From Nissolia schottii (taxonomy: Eukaryota; Streptophyta; Magnoliopsida; Fabales; Fabaceae): a stretch of DNA of 64,000 nucleotides. The stretch covers positions 167,548 to 231,547 of the forward strand of contig QANU01019034.1 of NCBI GenBank assembly GCA_003254905.1. The letters run 5' to 3'. Shown piece by piece: positions 13,230 through 26,660 of this stretch (within the stretch, counting starts at the first letter, position 1; each line of letters starts with the position of its first letter). A program made the position numbers and the translations under genes. The notes beneath the pieces are model-generated. The model ran no database searches, was not told the origin of the DNA, and saw nothing but the letters and a program-made list of their open reading frames with translations.

Positions 13230-13842
13230 AGGAAATCCATGTCATGAATGTGTGAATATATGTAATGAATCTGTTACATTAATCGGATTAGTATAAATGC
13301 TTAAGGTGTTTTTTGTTAGTTAGATGTGAGGAATAATGCTAGATCAACTCTGTCGTATTTGGAGTAAGTTTAATAAAGATGTGAGTATATCAAAGTTCTA
13401 GATACATACCATTGTGACCATAAGTTAAGGTATGCAATAGTAATTCGAATAAAGTGAATGATGATTAACAGAAATTTACTACATCAGATGGGAAAAACAG
13501 GAAAGTATAGAGAAACCTGATTCCTTCAGCAAAAACAAGCTGTTATCACTAACCACATATTTGACAGCTAAATAAATCTTGTACACAAATCAAAGTATCA
13601 AACAATAGAATGCCTACATTCTACACACTTATTTTCTTTCTTTCTTTTTGATAAATTTCACTCATTTATTAAGCTAGCATCACTCAAATTGAAATAGATT
13701 CAAGAAACATAAAGAACGACTTGCACAATGCATAGACTATACCATAGACTCAAATATCTACACATAACTTGACTGCTTTCTTGATTTGTCTTGATGGATG
13801 ACACGAGGCTGTTTGCTGCAGCAAGATCTTCATCATCACCAC
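13230..13842. other. spacer between two convergent genes
   Basis: This holds the 3' untranslated regions of the NPH3 gene (+) and the HNH/coiled-coil gene (-), whose stop codons are 613 bases apart. I see no gene. Short TTTC repeats lie near 13635. Confidence 0.6.
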
Positions 13843-16823
13843 TTACCATGGAGTTTTCTTCCGAATGAAGTCCACACCTTTTCTCACCCCTTTAATCAAA
13901 GATGGTGACGATGGGATTCGCCTCAAAACCCCGGCACTCTCTGATCTAACAAGCCTTTTCCCTTTTCTATGTTGTTCCTTACTTTCCATCTCTTTTTCAA
14001 AACTTGGAGTTCCATTTCCTTCTTCAGAGTAATTTTTATTTCCTATTTGCATAGCACTTCTAGCTTCACTTTCTATTTTATCTTCTTTCTCTGTCCTACC
14101 ACATTTGTCTTCAAGTTGTAGCTGCTTCTCTTTATGATCAGAATCCGAAACCTTTGAGAGCTTCTTCGGCTCCATTTGTGGGAACTTCTGATTCAATTGT
14201 TGGATTATATCTTCAGTCCCACTAGTAGCATCTTCATTTGTCTCTTGAGGATCTGGATCCGGTCCTTCTTGACTATTCTCTAAGAGCATTTCAAGCCATT
14301 TTTCCACATTCCCTTTGCCACGCCGCTTCTTGGTTTCTTCGTCTTCTTCCTCCTCATTTTCTGTCTCACGAAGAACCGGGAGTGAAAGATCATAGTTCCT
14401 CTTGCCTTCACTAATTTCTAGCTTCTGAAGTCTGTGCTCAACTGATTCTTCATCCAGGACAACAAGTGATCCAACATGCTCCTCAAGCTTCTCTTCTGTG
14501 ATTTTGAGCTCCTCTTCTTTTTCTTCTTCTTCTTGCTTTTGTTCTTCGTTTGCAGACAAGCCAGCATCGGACGCTCTTTGTTCCTCCTCCAAGAACACTC
14601 TGAGCTCCTTGTGAAGTGGCATTCTTCGCCTGATCCCAGGCAAATAGAGAAAAGGTTTGTTGTCTCTCCCTTCAAAGGTTGAATCATCAATTCTGGACCT
14701 CTTCCTTCCATGCTCCCATTCAGGTCTTATCTGTTTCTCTATGTCATCCTTTTGTCTATACTTCTTGTGAAGCTCTTTCTCTGCGGCATCACAGATTGCC
14801 CTCTGTGCTTCAAGTCTAGCCATTAGTGCATTAGATGCAGCCTGGTTCAGTCTCACCTGTTCCTTGTACATGACACTCCTACAAAAAAACCATTTTTCAA
14901 CAATCAGTTACTGAAATCCAAAGAAAATATCAATAGAATACAACAACTAAGCCTTTTCTCATTAGGTGAAGTCTAAAACGATGTTAATTCATTCTATAGA
15001 ATAATAAAAAAAAACCATGACTATAGAAAACAAAAATGTAGTAATAATGTCAATTTTTGGTTACTGGAGCCTTACTGGTGCATAGTGTCTCTAATCATCT
15101 TCTCTAGCATGGTCCTATAAGAAGATTGAGCCTCCGCCAGCCGTCTGCACTTTTCTGCCTTCCTCCGACGTTTTGTTAGAGCCAATTCCAGGTCTTGAAT
15201 AATGAGCTTCTCTTCCTCATTTTTCAGCTTCATTTCATTCACTTCATTATCTAGCTTCTGTATTTCTGCCTGCATTTTTGTAGTTTCTTCTCTTTGCTTC
15301 AGGGAATCTCTTGCCATAACAATGGCTTGGTAGGGATTTTTAACAAACTCCGGACCTTCATTTTCTTTCAGGAGATTGGTATTCACTTTTCTCGCAGCTA
15401 CTGCAAAGACATCAAAAGGTTTTCAATTCAGCAGTCGGTCAGGAAAATTAATAAAAACAATTTATATCTTCATATCAAGATAATAAAAGAGTACTAATTA
15501 ACTAAAACTTGGTCTGATAATCAATAATAAGCATGCACTAACCTATTGCAGGAGACATAGACCTTTGCTTCCTATTGTAATCAAGTTGCCTTAAAGCTAA
15601 TTTATCGAAAGGTTCCCTTCGAGATTCTACGATTGCAGCTGGAGCAAGGCCAACTTCTTCTCTCAATCCAATGAAGTGTTGAGGAAACGAATGAGAATCC
15701 ACTATTTGTGAAGCATTCAATTCATGGTTTTCCCCTTCAGAGAACAAAAATGAAAAAGCTCTGTGCCTGTGGTTTTTGCAGCAACAAATGTTATCACCCT
15801 CCCCCATTTCGTGTCCATGAATCATATTACATTATTATAAAGATTAAAACATAGAATTAAGGAATTACTAAATGAGGTAAAATTAATATACGAACCTGAA
15901 GTCTGAGTTTGAAGAAGCAAAAATGGAAAGGAACTGATTCACAGAGATGCCCAATTGGAAATCCCACCATGGAACTAAGAATTCCAGCTTATTTTTCTTC
16001 CTCTTACAGATTTGCCGCTGTAATATTCTTAGATTGCTCAGAACAGTTAAACCTCCCCCTGCATCCGCAAAAGAAGATAGAAATAACAATTTGATACACA
16101 TTTTCTTATAATAGAAAGAAAGAGAGAGGGAGAGGGAATAATTACTTGAACAAGGAAACCAGTGATCAATGTCCCAAGCAAGTGGAGAGGCTGAGTCAGC
16201 ATGATAATATAACACATTTCCATATCCATCTACTCGAATTACCGCAGGATCAAAACCAGCATTCCTGAAATTTTGTCAAATTGAAAGCAAAAAAAAGAAG
16301 AAAAAACAAACAAAACAAAAAGATCAGAATGTTCACATCGAATTGAAATCAATTTCCATAAGCTCATAAAGGAAAATCGAAGTGCCTACCCAAGATGGCT
16401 GAGCTGCTTCCACAAGATGCTGACAAAGATTTTAGGCTTCGTGGTTGGCTTAGCTTTCGGGTTCATTATTGGAAACATGTGATCCAATTCACTTGCTCTT
16501 GAACCCTAAGCAGTAAATCAAAGAAACACATAACTGAGTCTCAATTGAAGTCACCCAGTAAAACAATTCAATCATTAAACACGACCCATAACTTAATTTC
16601 CCTAAAAGTTCCGATCTTTACAGTAAAAAGAGTGAAAGAGAAGGGTCCAATTTTCTCTTACCTCGTCTTCCTGCAAAGCATAAGGGATGAAGGTGAGTGG
16701 AGGGCCATGGCTGTAGGGACTGAAACCACGGTCCCGGCAGAGCCTAGCGTAGGCTTTTGGGTAGCCAAGGTTCTCGCTCACAGCCATTTCCTCTTGCGTG
16801 AACCCATAATAGTCTTCTGCCAT
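13843..16823 (-). CDS. plant protein with HNH-nuclease-like motif and long coiled coils
   Basis: Exons in gene order: 16823-16662, 16505-16390, 16264-16146, 16058-15896, 15766-15543, 15400-15076 and 14878-13843, totalling 2145 bp and 714 aa with consistent phases. I do not recognise a named gene. Residues 101-156 read like an HNH (beta-beta-alpha-metal) module: IRVDGYGN, then WDIDHWFPCSRGG with the DH pair at 126-127, then SNLRILQ and C-KRKKNK. The order D-H, P-x-S-x-G-G, N-L and a basic tail is that of HNH endonucleases. A conserved-looking block follows (KLEFLVPWWDFQLGISVNQF). About residues 290-430 are coiled coil (for example EIQKLDNEVNEMKLKNEEEK), and a basic GRKRSR suggests a nuclear signal. 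The last 250 residues are acidic and low-complexity, ending in a basic tail (KGVRKGVDFIRKKTPW). Whether it has nuclease activity is inference; a purely structural zinc-less fold is possible. Confidence 0.8.
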
Positions 16824-19140
16824 TGTCGTTTTGGTAGCCGTGAATGCAGGGTAGTGAGTGAAACAGAGGAGAGCGTGTTTTGTTGCTGTAGTAGTAGTAG
16901 TAGTACGAGGAGCTAACGGTCGATTTGATTTTTCACTTTTGAGGTTTCAAACAGAAAATTTTAATTTAAAAATATAAGAATTTTTTCTGTGTGGGAGAGT
17001 CATGCTTGGGTAACGGTTACATGGCATGGGAGTAAATAATTGTCATACTCATGCACATTTTTTTGAGGGACCAAAGTGCCCCTTCAAACAAAAGTGACAA
17101 AAAAGAATGAAGGTGGTCCTTGAAGAAGAAACAAAAAAGGAAAGATGTGTGAGGGTGAAGATTGGTTCCTAATGTTGTGGATTGTAATAGATTAATGTCA
17201 AAATTTGAAAACATGAAAAAGTAGGAAATGATTATTCCTAATACATCAATCTCGTTTTGGGCAACAAATTGGAGTGACAACCCGAAAAAGGTACCAAAAA
17301 GGCTTCTTTTAGGTCAAGGTGTACTGTCATAATGGAAAGCAAAGCAAATTGGTATATTTTGGGTCCACCAAAGGGCAATGCCCAAGAAGAGAGAATCTAG
17401 GCTGTATAAAGGAGCATAGTAGAGGGTTTGTATCACATATTTTTATTGGTCTTGGGGTTTCAATTAGTTGGCCTGCAACTACAAGAAAAAAAAAACCAAT
17501 CTTCAATCTTGGATCATACTCGTGGAGGTCCAAGTCCAAAGTCAAGCCACAACAATATAGTAACCAATATGGTCTCGTATGATATACAATATCTAGGGTT
17601 GAAAGTGAGTGAAACAAGGTTCTGAGCTATTTATAACTCGATTTGTTAATAGCGCAATAAGTTGAACTCACAAATTGAACTTAAGTTCAAAATTTCAGCT
17701 TGTTTATTAAATGAGTCAAGTTTAAGTTTTGCTTATGAGTTGACTTGATTATAAATATACACACACACCCCAATGTATGTACATAATCATGTTTTGTTAT
17801 TATTATTATTATTGATAGTGATAATAAGTCTATGTTATTATGACCATATGTTATGACTTATTAAATATAAAAGATTTAATTTGTATCTAATTTGAGATAT
17901 TTAATTAAATTTAAGTGACTCGTAAGCTAGTTCGAGCTCGATAAGATTTTAGTTACTTGAGCTCAAACCCAAAAATTTGACTCGATTTTAAATGAGCTCA
18001 AGCTCGACTTAATTCACTGTGAGATCTCGTGGTTCTGGTATGGACCCATCGTTGTACTGTGGGAGGCCTCGGCCAAACTACTTATGGCCACTAAACCCCT
18101 TATGACCAAACTCCTTATGGCTTAACCCCTTTAAGAACAAAATTTTTAAGTTTTTAATGCAATAAAATTATTAAAAAAATTTGGGTATCTTAACAAGTGT
18201 TTTCAGACTTGTTAGCTAAACTTATAAATATTAGTGTTAAAGAAAATACGACAGATGAAAATTAATTTTTTGCCATCTTTATCTGTTTAGAGAAATATTT
18301 TATGTATAATTCAAAATTTATCAACTTTTTTACAATTTACTCTCTTTAATATGTGTTTCTTTTTTTCTTATTCTTTATTTTTTTTTCTCTTCTTCCCCAA
18401 TCCTCCATCATTATTTTTTCGTTTCCATCTTATTCTTTATAAATAAGAGTTTTTATTTTCGTTTCCATCATATTTGTGCATATATATGTAAAAATTTATG
18501 CACTTAATAAACCATAAATTGACACTATGATTAACAAAATTTGAATTGTATACCTAACATTACTATTTTTTTTTTATACGTGTAGTATAGATATCCAATC
18601 TTTCTTGTTAAAGTTTATTAACAAATTTTCAAATTCATCAACTCGTGCGGTTTTCGGCTAGCCAATAAAACGGATGACACAACACAACCTTTTTTTTTTT
18701 ATGGTAAAGTGTAATATGAAACAAAACTATATAGCTTTACTTGCAAGACAAATGTTTTCCCCATATATACAAATATCATGCTGACATGCAAGCATGATAT
18801 GTTAGTTAATTGGACGTGTCGATTTCGCTAATCTTTGATTAAAACGAGATGAAGATATCACTAGAGTTGGTATATATATACACATATACTTGATTTTTAA
18901 GAAAAAAATACATTTATACTCATTTGTCATGGGACACTATCCTAACTCTAATCTTATCCATCATTAAATGAGATCACTACACCCATCAAAATCTCATCAA
19001 GTACTAGAGAAGTTGTGAGTCAACACGTTATCAAATATCAAATGAGTTCAAGACCCGTTTCTACTTAGTAGGTGGAATAATACTAATCTTTGATTTAGAT
19101 GAAAGTTTGGAGTAATAGTTGCATGGCTAAACTAGAGTAT
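16824..19140. other. intergenic region between the HNH/coiled-coil gene and transporter A
   Basis: No convincing gene. A short GTA repeat (near 16890) lies just upstream of the HNH gene. About 17620-18010 contains diverged repeats of GAGCTCGA and TTGAACTC type, in both orientations, typical of degenerate interspersed repeats. About 18050-18130 has several near-copies of CCTTATGGC. Poly-T tracts are common beyond that. Confidence 0.55.
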
Positions 19141-19150
19141 TATATAAATA
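19141..19150 (+). promoter_or_regulatory. TATA box candidate of transporter A
   Basis: TATATAAATA lies 49 bases before the ATG at 19190 and only 19 before an in-frame ATG at 19169. Plant transcription normally starts about 30 bases after the TATA box, near 19172. That would exclude the first ATG and favour 19190. Confidence 0.45.
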
Positions 19151-19189
19151 TGAACATGTATAATAGGAATGAGCGGTTATTGTAGCGGG

Positions 19190-22100
19190 ATGGAAAGTGG
19201 TAATCTGTATAAAGCTGCAAGCAGCTTAAGGGAAAGAAGTTCTTCATATGAAGTAGATGATGATGAAGAAGCTCTGAAATGGGCTGCACTTGAAAAACTC
19301 CCTACTTACAATCGTTTGAAGAAAGGGTTGCTGACCAAATCCAATGGTGAGGTGAATGAAATAGATGTCACTCATATTGGTATGCATGAAAGGAAGAAAG
19401 TGTTGGAGAGGCTGGTGGGAGCTGCTGAAGAGGACAATGAGAACTTTCTGTCTAAGCTGAGGGAAAGAATTGATAGGTATACGTATATCAATTGCTAACA
19501 TTGCCTTGTTTTCACTTTTCTCTTGCCTTGTCATTGTTATATTGAAATTTCAACCTCTTTTTTCTCTATCTTTGAATGTTTCCAGAGTTGGGATTAGCAT
19601 TCCAACAATTGAAGTAAGGTTTGAGCATCTAAATGTTGAGGCAGAAGCTTATGTTGGCAGCAGAGCCTTGCCAACCTTCTTTAACGATGTTGTTAATATA
19701 CTAGAGGTAACCATGTGTCAAGATTATTTATCGTTACTTTATCTTTGTCTTTGATATGTAAATTACTCTGACAAATTTAATGTTCCAGCGTTATTTGAAC
19801 TATCTCCATATTCTTTCAAGTAAAAAGAAGCAAGTCACCATTCTTAAGGATGTTAGTGGAATTGTAAGACCTAGCAGGTGAGAATAAAGAATTGTAAGAC
19901 CTTATTCTCTTTTACTATAGATAATTCTGTTACATGACCATTACATTTTTTCAGGATGACGTTGCTTTTGGGTCCTCCAAGTTCTGGAAAAACCACACTC
20001 CTTTTGGCTCTGGCTGGAAAGCTTGATCCTGATCTTAAGGTGAAAAGAGTTTCATTCATGTTTTGCTTCATGTGCCATTCATATAATTTAATTACTTATA
20101 CTATATCCAATTTTAATGGTGACATTAAATGCTGCAGGCTACTGGGAGAGTGACTTATAATGGACATGAGATGTTTGAGTTTGTGCCAAAGAGAACTGCT
20201 GCCTATATCAGTCAGCATGATGTTCATACTGGCGAAATGACTGTTAGGGAAACCTTGGCTTTCTCAGCGAGGTGCCAAGGGGTTGGATCGCGTTACGGTT
20301 AGTCAACGTTTTAACCTTTAAAAAGTATTCCTTTTCATCTCATATATTTAATATACAAGCATGACTCTGTTTTTTCGGCTAAATGTACAGACTTGCTATC
20401 TGAATTATCAAGAAGAGAGATAGCAGCTAATATTAAGCCTCACCCAGATGTTGATATATACATGAAGGTGAACATGAAGCTACAATACTTCCATTGAAAA
20501 ATAAGCTTAGGAAATTTTTAGTTTGTTACTTTACTAATGAAAATCAGCAAGGTTTTTATGCGAAAGCCTATTGGTATTTTGGATTTTTAAGTCTTAAGTC
20601 CGAACCTATTATAGTCTAGTGATACTTTGATTAAAATAGGTTATGCAATTCACTTCCTTCTAAGTTGAATTAAATCAATAGTTGTGATAGAAAAAATTAT
20701 CTTTTCATCTTTATTTTGGCTTCTGATAATGCTAGGCAACAGCATCTAAAGGACAGGAAGCAAACCAGATGATAACAGAATACATACTTAAGGTGATTGA
20801 TTGATATCTTCAAGTTTTCTAACATTACAGAAACCGCAGAGTTCATTCACTTTGTAATTTACAGATTTTAGGTCTGGAAATATGTGCTGATACTGTGGTA
20901 GGGGATGAAATGCTGCGCGGCATTTCTGGTGGGCAAAGGAAGCGCGTTACCACAGGTACTGATCCAGCATTTTTGCCATTTTCAGTTGATTTTCTGCATA
21001 ATGTGTTCATATTTGGTGAAGATTATTTTGCAGGGGAGATGTTGGTTGGACCGGCAAAAGCGCTGTTCATGGATGAGATATCTACTGGCTTGGACAGCTC
21101 CACAACAGTTCAAATCATGAAATGTCTTAGACAAATTGTTCACATTCTAGAGGGAACAGCAGTTATCTCTCTGTTGCAACCAGAGCCAGAGACATATGAG
21201 CTTTTTGATGACATTATCCTCCTCTCTGATGGCCAAATTGTCTACCAAGGACCCCGCGACCTCATCCTTGAATTCTTTGAATCTAAGGGTTTCAGATGCC
21301 CTGAGAGGAAAGGTGTTGCTGACTTCCTTCAAGAAGTAAGTCAATCTTTACCCTTTCTTGCTAAGAAATTCTTGCATGGTCTTTGAGCGTCATGCTGGAT
21401 ATGCTCCAAACCACACAATGAATGATATTTCAGCCTCCACTTTGGATAGGCTGAAATATCATTCATTGTGTGGTCTAGAACATGTCCAGTATGGCACTCG
21501 GGGCCTCTCAAGAATTTCACTTTCATGCCTCACAGTCATACATATTACTATTATATTATGGAATTTAGAATAAGATATGTAGAATATGTGAATCATATCA
21601 TGTATATCTATGCACTTTATTGTTTCAGGTAACTTCAAGGAAAGATCAAGAACAGTATTGGGTGAACAAGGATGAACCATACAGTTTTGTAACAGTTAAT
21701 GAATTTGCTGAGGCATTTCAAAGCTTCCATGTGGGTAGGAAAATTAGAGATGAGGTAGCAGTTCCATTTGATAGGACAAAGAGCCACCCGGCTGCATTAA
21801 CAACTGACAAGTATGGTGTTAGCAAAAAGGAACTTCTGAAAGCTAACTTCTCAAGAGAGTATCTTCTTATGAAGAGGAATTCATTTGTTTACATCTTCAA
21901 GCTATCTCAGGTTGGCCCTAGAAAGCCTTAAATACTATTGTGTTTTATTGCTTTGTCCTTTTGTTTTTTTTTTTTTTTTTTTGAGTGTGATGCACTGTCA
22001 GAGTAAAATAATCTTATTGTAAGAGAATTTTACAAAATATCCAATTATTTTAATTCCTCATCAAGAGCGGTTGGCCACTTGTGGGCGTAAGAGTTGACCA

Positions 22101-24863
22101 CTGATGTGGCAAAATATGATTGAGTGTCTGTGTGAAATTCTTTTACATTGACAAAGTACCGAAATTAAACACTTTTGTGACTATTCTCTGGTTGGCATTA
22201 GCTTGCAGTGATGGCTGTGGTAACAATGACAGTATTCCTAAGAACTGAGATGCACAAGGATTCTGTGGATGATGGGGGAGTATACATTGGTGCACTTTTT
22301 TTCACCATAGTAATGATCTTGTTCAATGGGATGCCTGATATTTCCATGACTATAGGGAAGCTTCCTATCTTTTACAAGCAAAGGGACCACCTGTTCTATC
22401 CTGCATGGGCCTATGCTATTCCCAGCTGGATCCTTAAAATCCCAGTTACATTGGCTGAAGTTGTTGTTTGGGTTTCTTTCACCTACTATGTCATAGGATT
22501 TGACTCAAATTTTGGCAGGTGAATAAGTTTGTACCTTAACTACTTTGAACCTGTGGAAGATTCACTTTGTTGAATTTAGTGTGAGATGCTGATTTCAATG
22601 CAGGTTTTTCAAGCAATGTCTTCTGTTGTTCCTACTTGGTCAAATGGCTTCTGCATTGTTTCGTTCGATTGCAGCAATGGGAAGGAATATGATCATTGCC
22701 AACACATTTGGATCATTTGCAATAGTCACTCTTCTAACTTTGGGTGGCTTCATTTTGTCAAGAGGTATAACAAATTAGCAATTGATTAACAGATGTGACA
22801 AAACTTTTTTACTTTTCAAAATTTTCAACCTTATATTATATGGTGTTTTTCTTTTTGATTCCTTATACTATGACAGAGGATATTAAGAAATGGTGGATTT
22901 GGGGTTACTGGATTTCACCTATAATGTATGAACAGAATGCTATATTGGTGAATGAGTTCCTTGGGAAGAGTTGGAACCATGTAAGTTCTTGAACTATTGA
23001 ACTTAAAAATGTTCTCTAGTTTCCACTTAATAGCTACATCAACATCTAATGTTTTTTCTATGCCTCAACAAACACCAATAATAGGTTCTTCCAAACTCAA
23101 ATGAGCCATTGGGAGTTGAGGTTCTGAAGTCACGTGGATTCTTCACTCATACATGCTGGTATTGGATAGGGGTTGGAGCATTGCTCGGATTTGTTATTCT
23201 ATTGAACATAACATTCACTCTAGCTCTTACTTATCTCAACCGTTAGTATCTTCTTCCATAATGCTTGAACATTCTTGCATCGAATGACACTATAGTTAGT
23301 ACCTAACATATGCTAATGATTGTGATTGGACAGCACTAAAGAAGCCACAGGCTGTCATGCCTGAAGAATCTCATGGCAATAAGCATAAACACCAAACTCA
23401 AGAAGGCATTGAATTACCACTCAGAAGCAATACACCCAGTAGCAAGATAAAGATTGGTGATTTTTCTTTAAATGCATGAATTGCAAATACGTATGCATGG
23501 AGAACTTCATTGTAATTATTATGAAGCTTTTCAGATTCTGAAAAAACTTTGCAATTGTTGAGCAGGGAACTTGGATTACAACAGAACAGAAACTATGTCT
23601 TCGAGTTCTGCATCAAGTAGGCCAGAGGCAGTGGTTGAGTCCAGCGAAAGGAGGAAAAGAGGAATGGTTCTTCCATTTGAACCACATTCACTCACCTTTG
23701 ATGGAATCACATATTCAGTAGACATGCCGCAGGTGTGACAAAATTTCATACAGAAAACTATGAAGATTTTGACTAAGAAAACTCACAACTCACACCATTT
23801 AATTTCATTTCAACTTGCAGGAAATGAAGAATCAGGGTGTAATAGACGACAAATTGGTCCTTCTGAGAGGTGTTAGCGGTGCATTCAGGCCAGGTGTTCT
23901 CACAGCTCTAATGGGTGTAAGTGGAGCAGGGAAAACAACTTTGATGGATGTGTTGGCTGGAAGGAAAACTGGAGGATATATTGAAGGTTGCATCACAATC
24001 TCAGGATACCTTAAGAAGCAAGAAACGTTTGCTCGAATCTCCGGTTACTGTGAGCAGAATGATATCCACTCTCCTCATGTTACAGTCTATGAATCCTTGC
24101 TCTACTCGGCTTGGCTTCGTTTATCGCCTGAAGTCAATTCTGAAGCCAGAAAGGTTAGCACTTAAAACCCAAAATCACACTAGGATATACTAATCTGCAC
24201 ATGTTTGGATTAACTTAGTTTGGATTCAAAACAGCTTATAATCAAAAGCTTCTTGAGACAAAGAAAAAAGCAGTTACCAAATATGTACTAAATGATCATA
24301 AGTCTAAGTTAATTATCTTTGCCATTTGGAACTGATGAATGAATTCAACTTACAGATGTTCATTGAGGAAGTGATGGAGCTAGTAGAGTTGAACTTACTG
24401 AGGCAAGCCCTGGTTGGTTTGCCTGGTGTGAGTGGTCTGTCAACTGAACAGCGCAAGAGGCTAACAATAGCGGTTGAACTAGTGGCTAATCCCTCCATAA
24501 TATTCATGGATGAGCCTACTTCAGGGTTAGATGCCAGAGCTGCTGCAATTGTTATGAGAACAGTTAGAAACACTGTTGACACAGGAAGGACAGTAGTTTG
24601 CACAATCCACCAGCCAAGCATAGACATATTTGAAGCTTTTGATGAAGTGAGGCATCATGATATTATTCAAAAGATGATGTAATTTTTTGATTTGTTTCTC
24701 CATTGACCAAAACAAAATTGCTTTCAGCTTTTTCTATTGAAGAGAGGAGGACAAGAAATATATGTTGGACCATTAGGTCTTCATTCTAACCACCTCATCA
24801 AGTACTTTGAGGTATTGTTTCTAGAAAAAATCAAGTACCATCTCAAATGACAATTATAGCTGT

Positions 24864-24898
<35 letters not shown>

Positions 24899-26660
24899 TA
24901 ATCANTACACACACATTTTTACTGACATTGCATTTTTTTTCTTCTTCTAACCTTGCTTTTATAACTAGTCCATTGAAGGGGTAAGTAAAATCAAAGATGG
25001 ATGTAACCCCGCAACTTGGATGTTGGAAATCACAACTTCTGCACGAGAAATTGATTTAAATGTTGACTTTGCTGACATATACAAAAATTCAGAACTATAT
25101 AGGTAAGTTAGTTTATATAGTTACTCCTTATTTTACTCAGCAGTCAACAATATTATTATTTTTTTTTTCTTTTCTCATGATAATACAATAATATGTTTTA
25201 AAACATGTTCTGTGATGTTGAAAAATTTTGTCCATACTTTAGGAGGAATAAAGCAATTGTAGCAGAATTGAGCAAGCCTGCTTCTGGTTCCAAGGAACTT
25301 CATTTTCCTACTCAATATGCACAACCATTCTTCATCCAATGTATGGCATGTTTATGGAAACAACATTGGTCATACTGGCGCAATCCTCCATACACTGCAG
25401 TGAGATTTTTGTTCACTACATTCGTGGCATTGATGTTTGGAACCATGTTCTGGGACCTTGGATCCAAAACGTGAGTTACTATTGATTAATTCACAATTAT
25501 GTAACATATTTAAAGTTGAATTTGATAACCTTTGGAAAGAATTGCAGAACAAGGAAACAAGATTTGTTTAATGCTATTGGTTCGATGTACAATGCCATTC
25601 TCTTCCTTGGGATACAGAATGCTTCTTCTGTGCAGCCAGTGGTGGCCATTGAAAGAACTGTCTTTTATAGAGAAAGAGCAGCCGGAATGTATTCGGCCAT
25701 CCCCTATGCAGTTGCACAGGTAATTAGAATAGCCTTAAGAGTATGTTTAGTTTTTGTTTCCATTTCTTGTTTTCAATTTGTTTCCTGTTTTTTCTATTTT
25801 CTTCACAAAATCCTGAAAAAATGAGAAACAATATGAAAACAGGAAAAAAGAGCAGAAACCAATCAAACCCTTATTTTAAGACTACTAATGTAACTTGGTA
25901 CATTTTTTCCCTTTCGCTTTAGGTTGTGATAGAGCTACCATATATTCTTGCACAAGCTGTGACATATGGCCTCATAGTCTATGCCATGATTGGATTTGAA
26001 TGGACTGCATCCAAATTCTTTTGGTACCTATTCTTCATGTACTTCACATTTCTATACTTCACCTTCTATGGCATGATGACCGTGGCTGTAACACCAAACC
26101 AACATGTTGCTTCGATCGTTGCAACAGCATTCTATGGAATTTGGAATCTGTTTTCAGGATTTGTTGTACCACGGCCTGTAAGTCACACATTCCTTTCTAT
26201 GTTCAAATATATTAATTATAAATGAACTTAAAAAAGTGAAAGGAACTGCTATTATGGAACGAAGGGAGTAACATGCAAAATCTAATTAGCAAATAGCATG
26301 TAATGAAATTATGTTGATGTGAATGTATGCTAATGATTTAATGCTTACTAATTGTTTTTTCTTTCTAATTTTCTTTTCTTACCCTTTTGATGGCAGAGCA
26401 TTGCTGTGTGGTGGAGATGGTACTATTGGGCATGTCCAGTGGCTTGGACCTTGTATGGATTGGTCGCATCACAGTTTGGAGATGTAACAACAAGTACAAT
26501 TGATGAGTCAAAAGAGACAGTGAAAGAGTTTCTGAGGAGATACTTTGGTTATAGAGATGATTTTATAGGAGTTGCTGCATGTGTAGTTGTTGCTTTCTCA
26601 GTTCTCTTTGCTATTATCTTTGCTGTTTCTGTCAAAGTCTTCAATTTCCAAAAGCGATAG
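19190..26660 (+). CDS. PDR1-like: PDR-type ABCG transporter, copy A (diverged, 24 exons)
   Basis: Exons: 19190-19476, 19586-19706, 19789-19877, 19955-20039, 20138-20297, 20391-20467, 20736-20792, 20865-20955, 21034-21335, 21629-21910, 22202-22518, 22604-22764, 22877-22980, 23085-23241, 23334-23456, 23566-23732, 23821-24153, 24356-24646, 24728-24811, 24969-25102, 25243-25470, 25548-25719, 25923-26177 and 26397-26660, giving 1446 aa. It is a full-size plasma-membrane ABC transporter with reverse order (NBD-TMD)x2. NBD1 has Walker [10 protein letters not shown] (172-180), signature GISGGQRKR and LFMDE; NBD2 has GVSGAGKTT (892-900), LSTEQRKR and IIFMDE. The start at 19190 aligns with MEG... of copies B and C; using 19169 would add seven residues. 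The N-terminus is about 20 residues shorter than in B and C, and the linker before NBD2 is longer. Relatives move abscisic acid, diterpenes or phenolics; the substrate here is unknown. An N base at 24905 is intronic. No break in the frame was found. Confidence 0.93.
21365..21518. ncRNA. long hairpin in intron 9 of transporter A, possible small-RNA precursor
   Basis: The arms 21411-21435 and 21449-21473 are perfect 25-base reverse complements around a 13-base loop. Pairing continues outward with scattered mismatches and wobbles, ending in a perfect 10-base match (21365-21374 with 21509-21518). The stem is about 70 bp, the size of a plant microRNA precursor or a small MITE. No known microRNA sequence was recognised. 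It is absent from copies B and C, which lack this intron. Confidence 0.5.
24866..24895. repeat. (TA)n microsatellite in intron 19 of transporter A
   Basis: Thirty bases of alternating A and T, ten bases before the undetermined base at 24905. The N is probably a sequencing ambiguity caused by this tract. Confidence 0.85.

Noticed and set aside
16545-16916. 123-codon open frame on the + strand
   Set aside because: It lies antisense to exon 1 and the start region of the HNH/coiled-coil gene, whose spliced frame is well supported. Its peptide has no domain.
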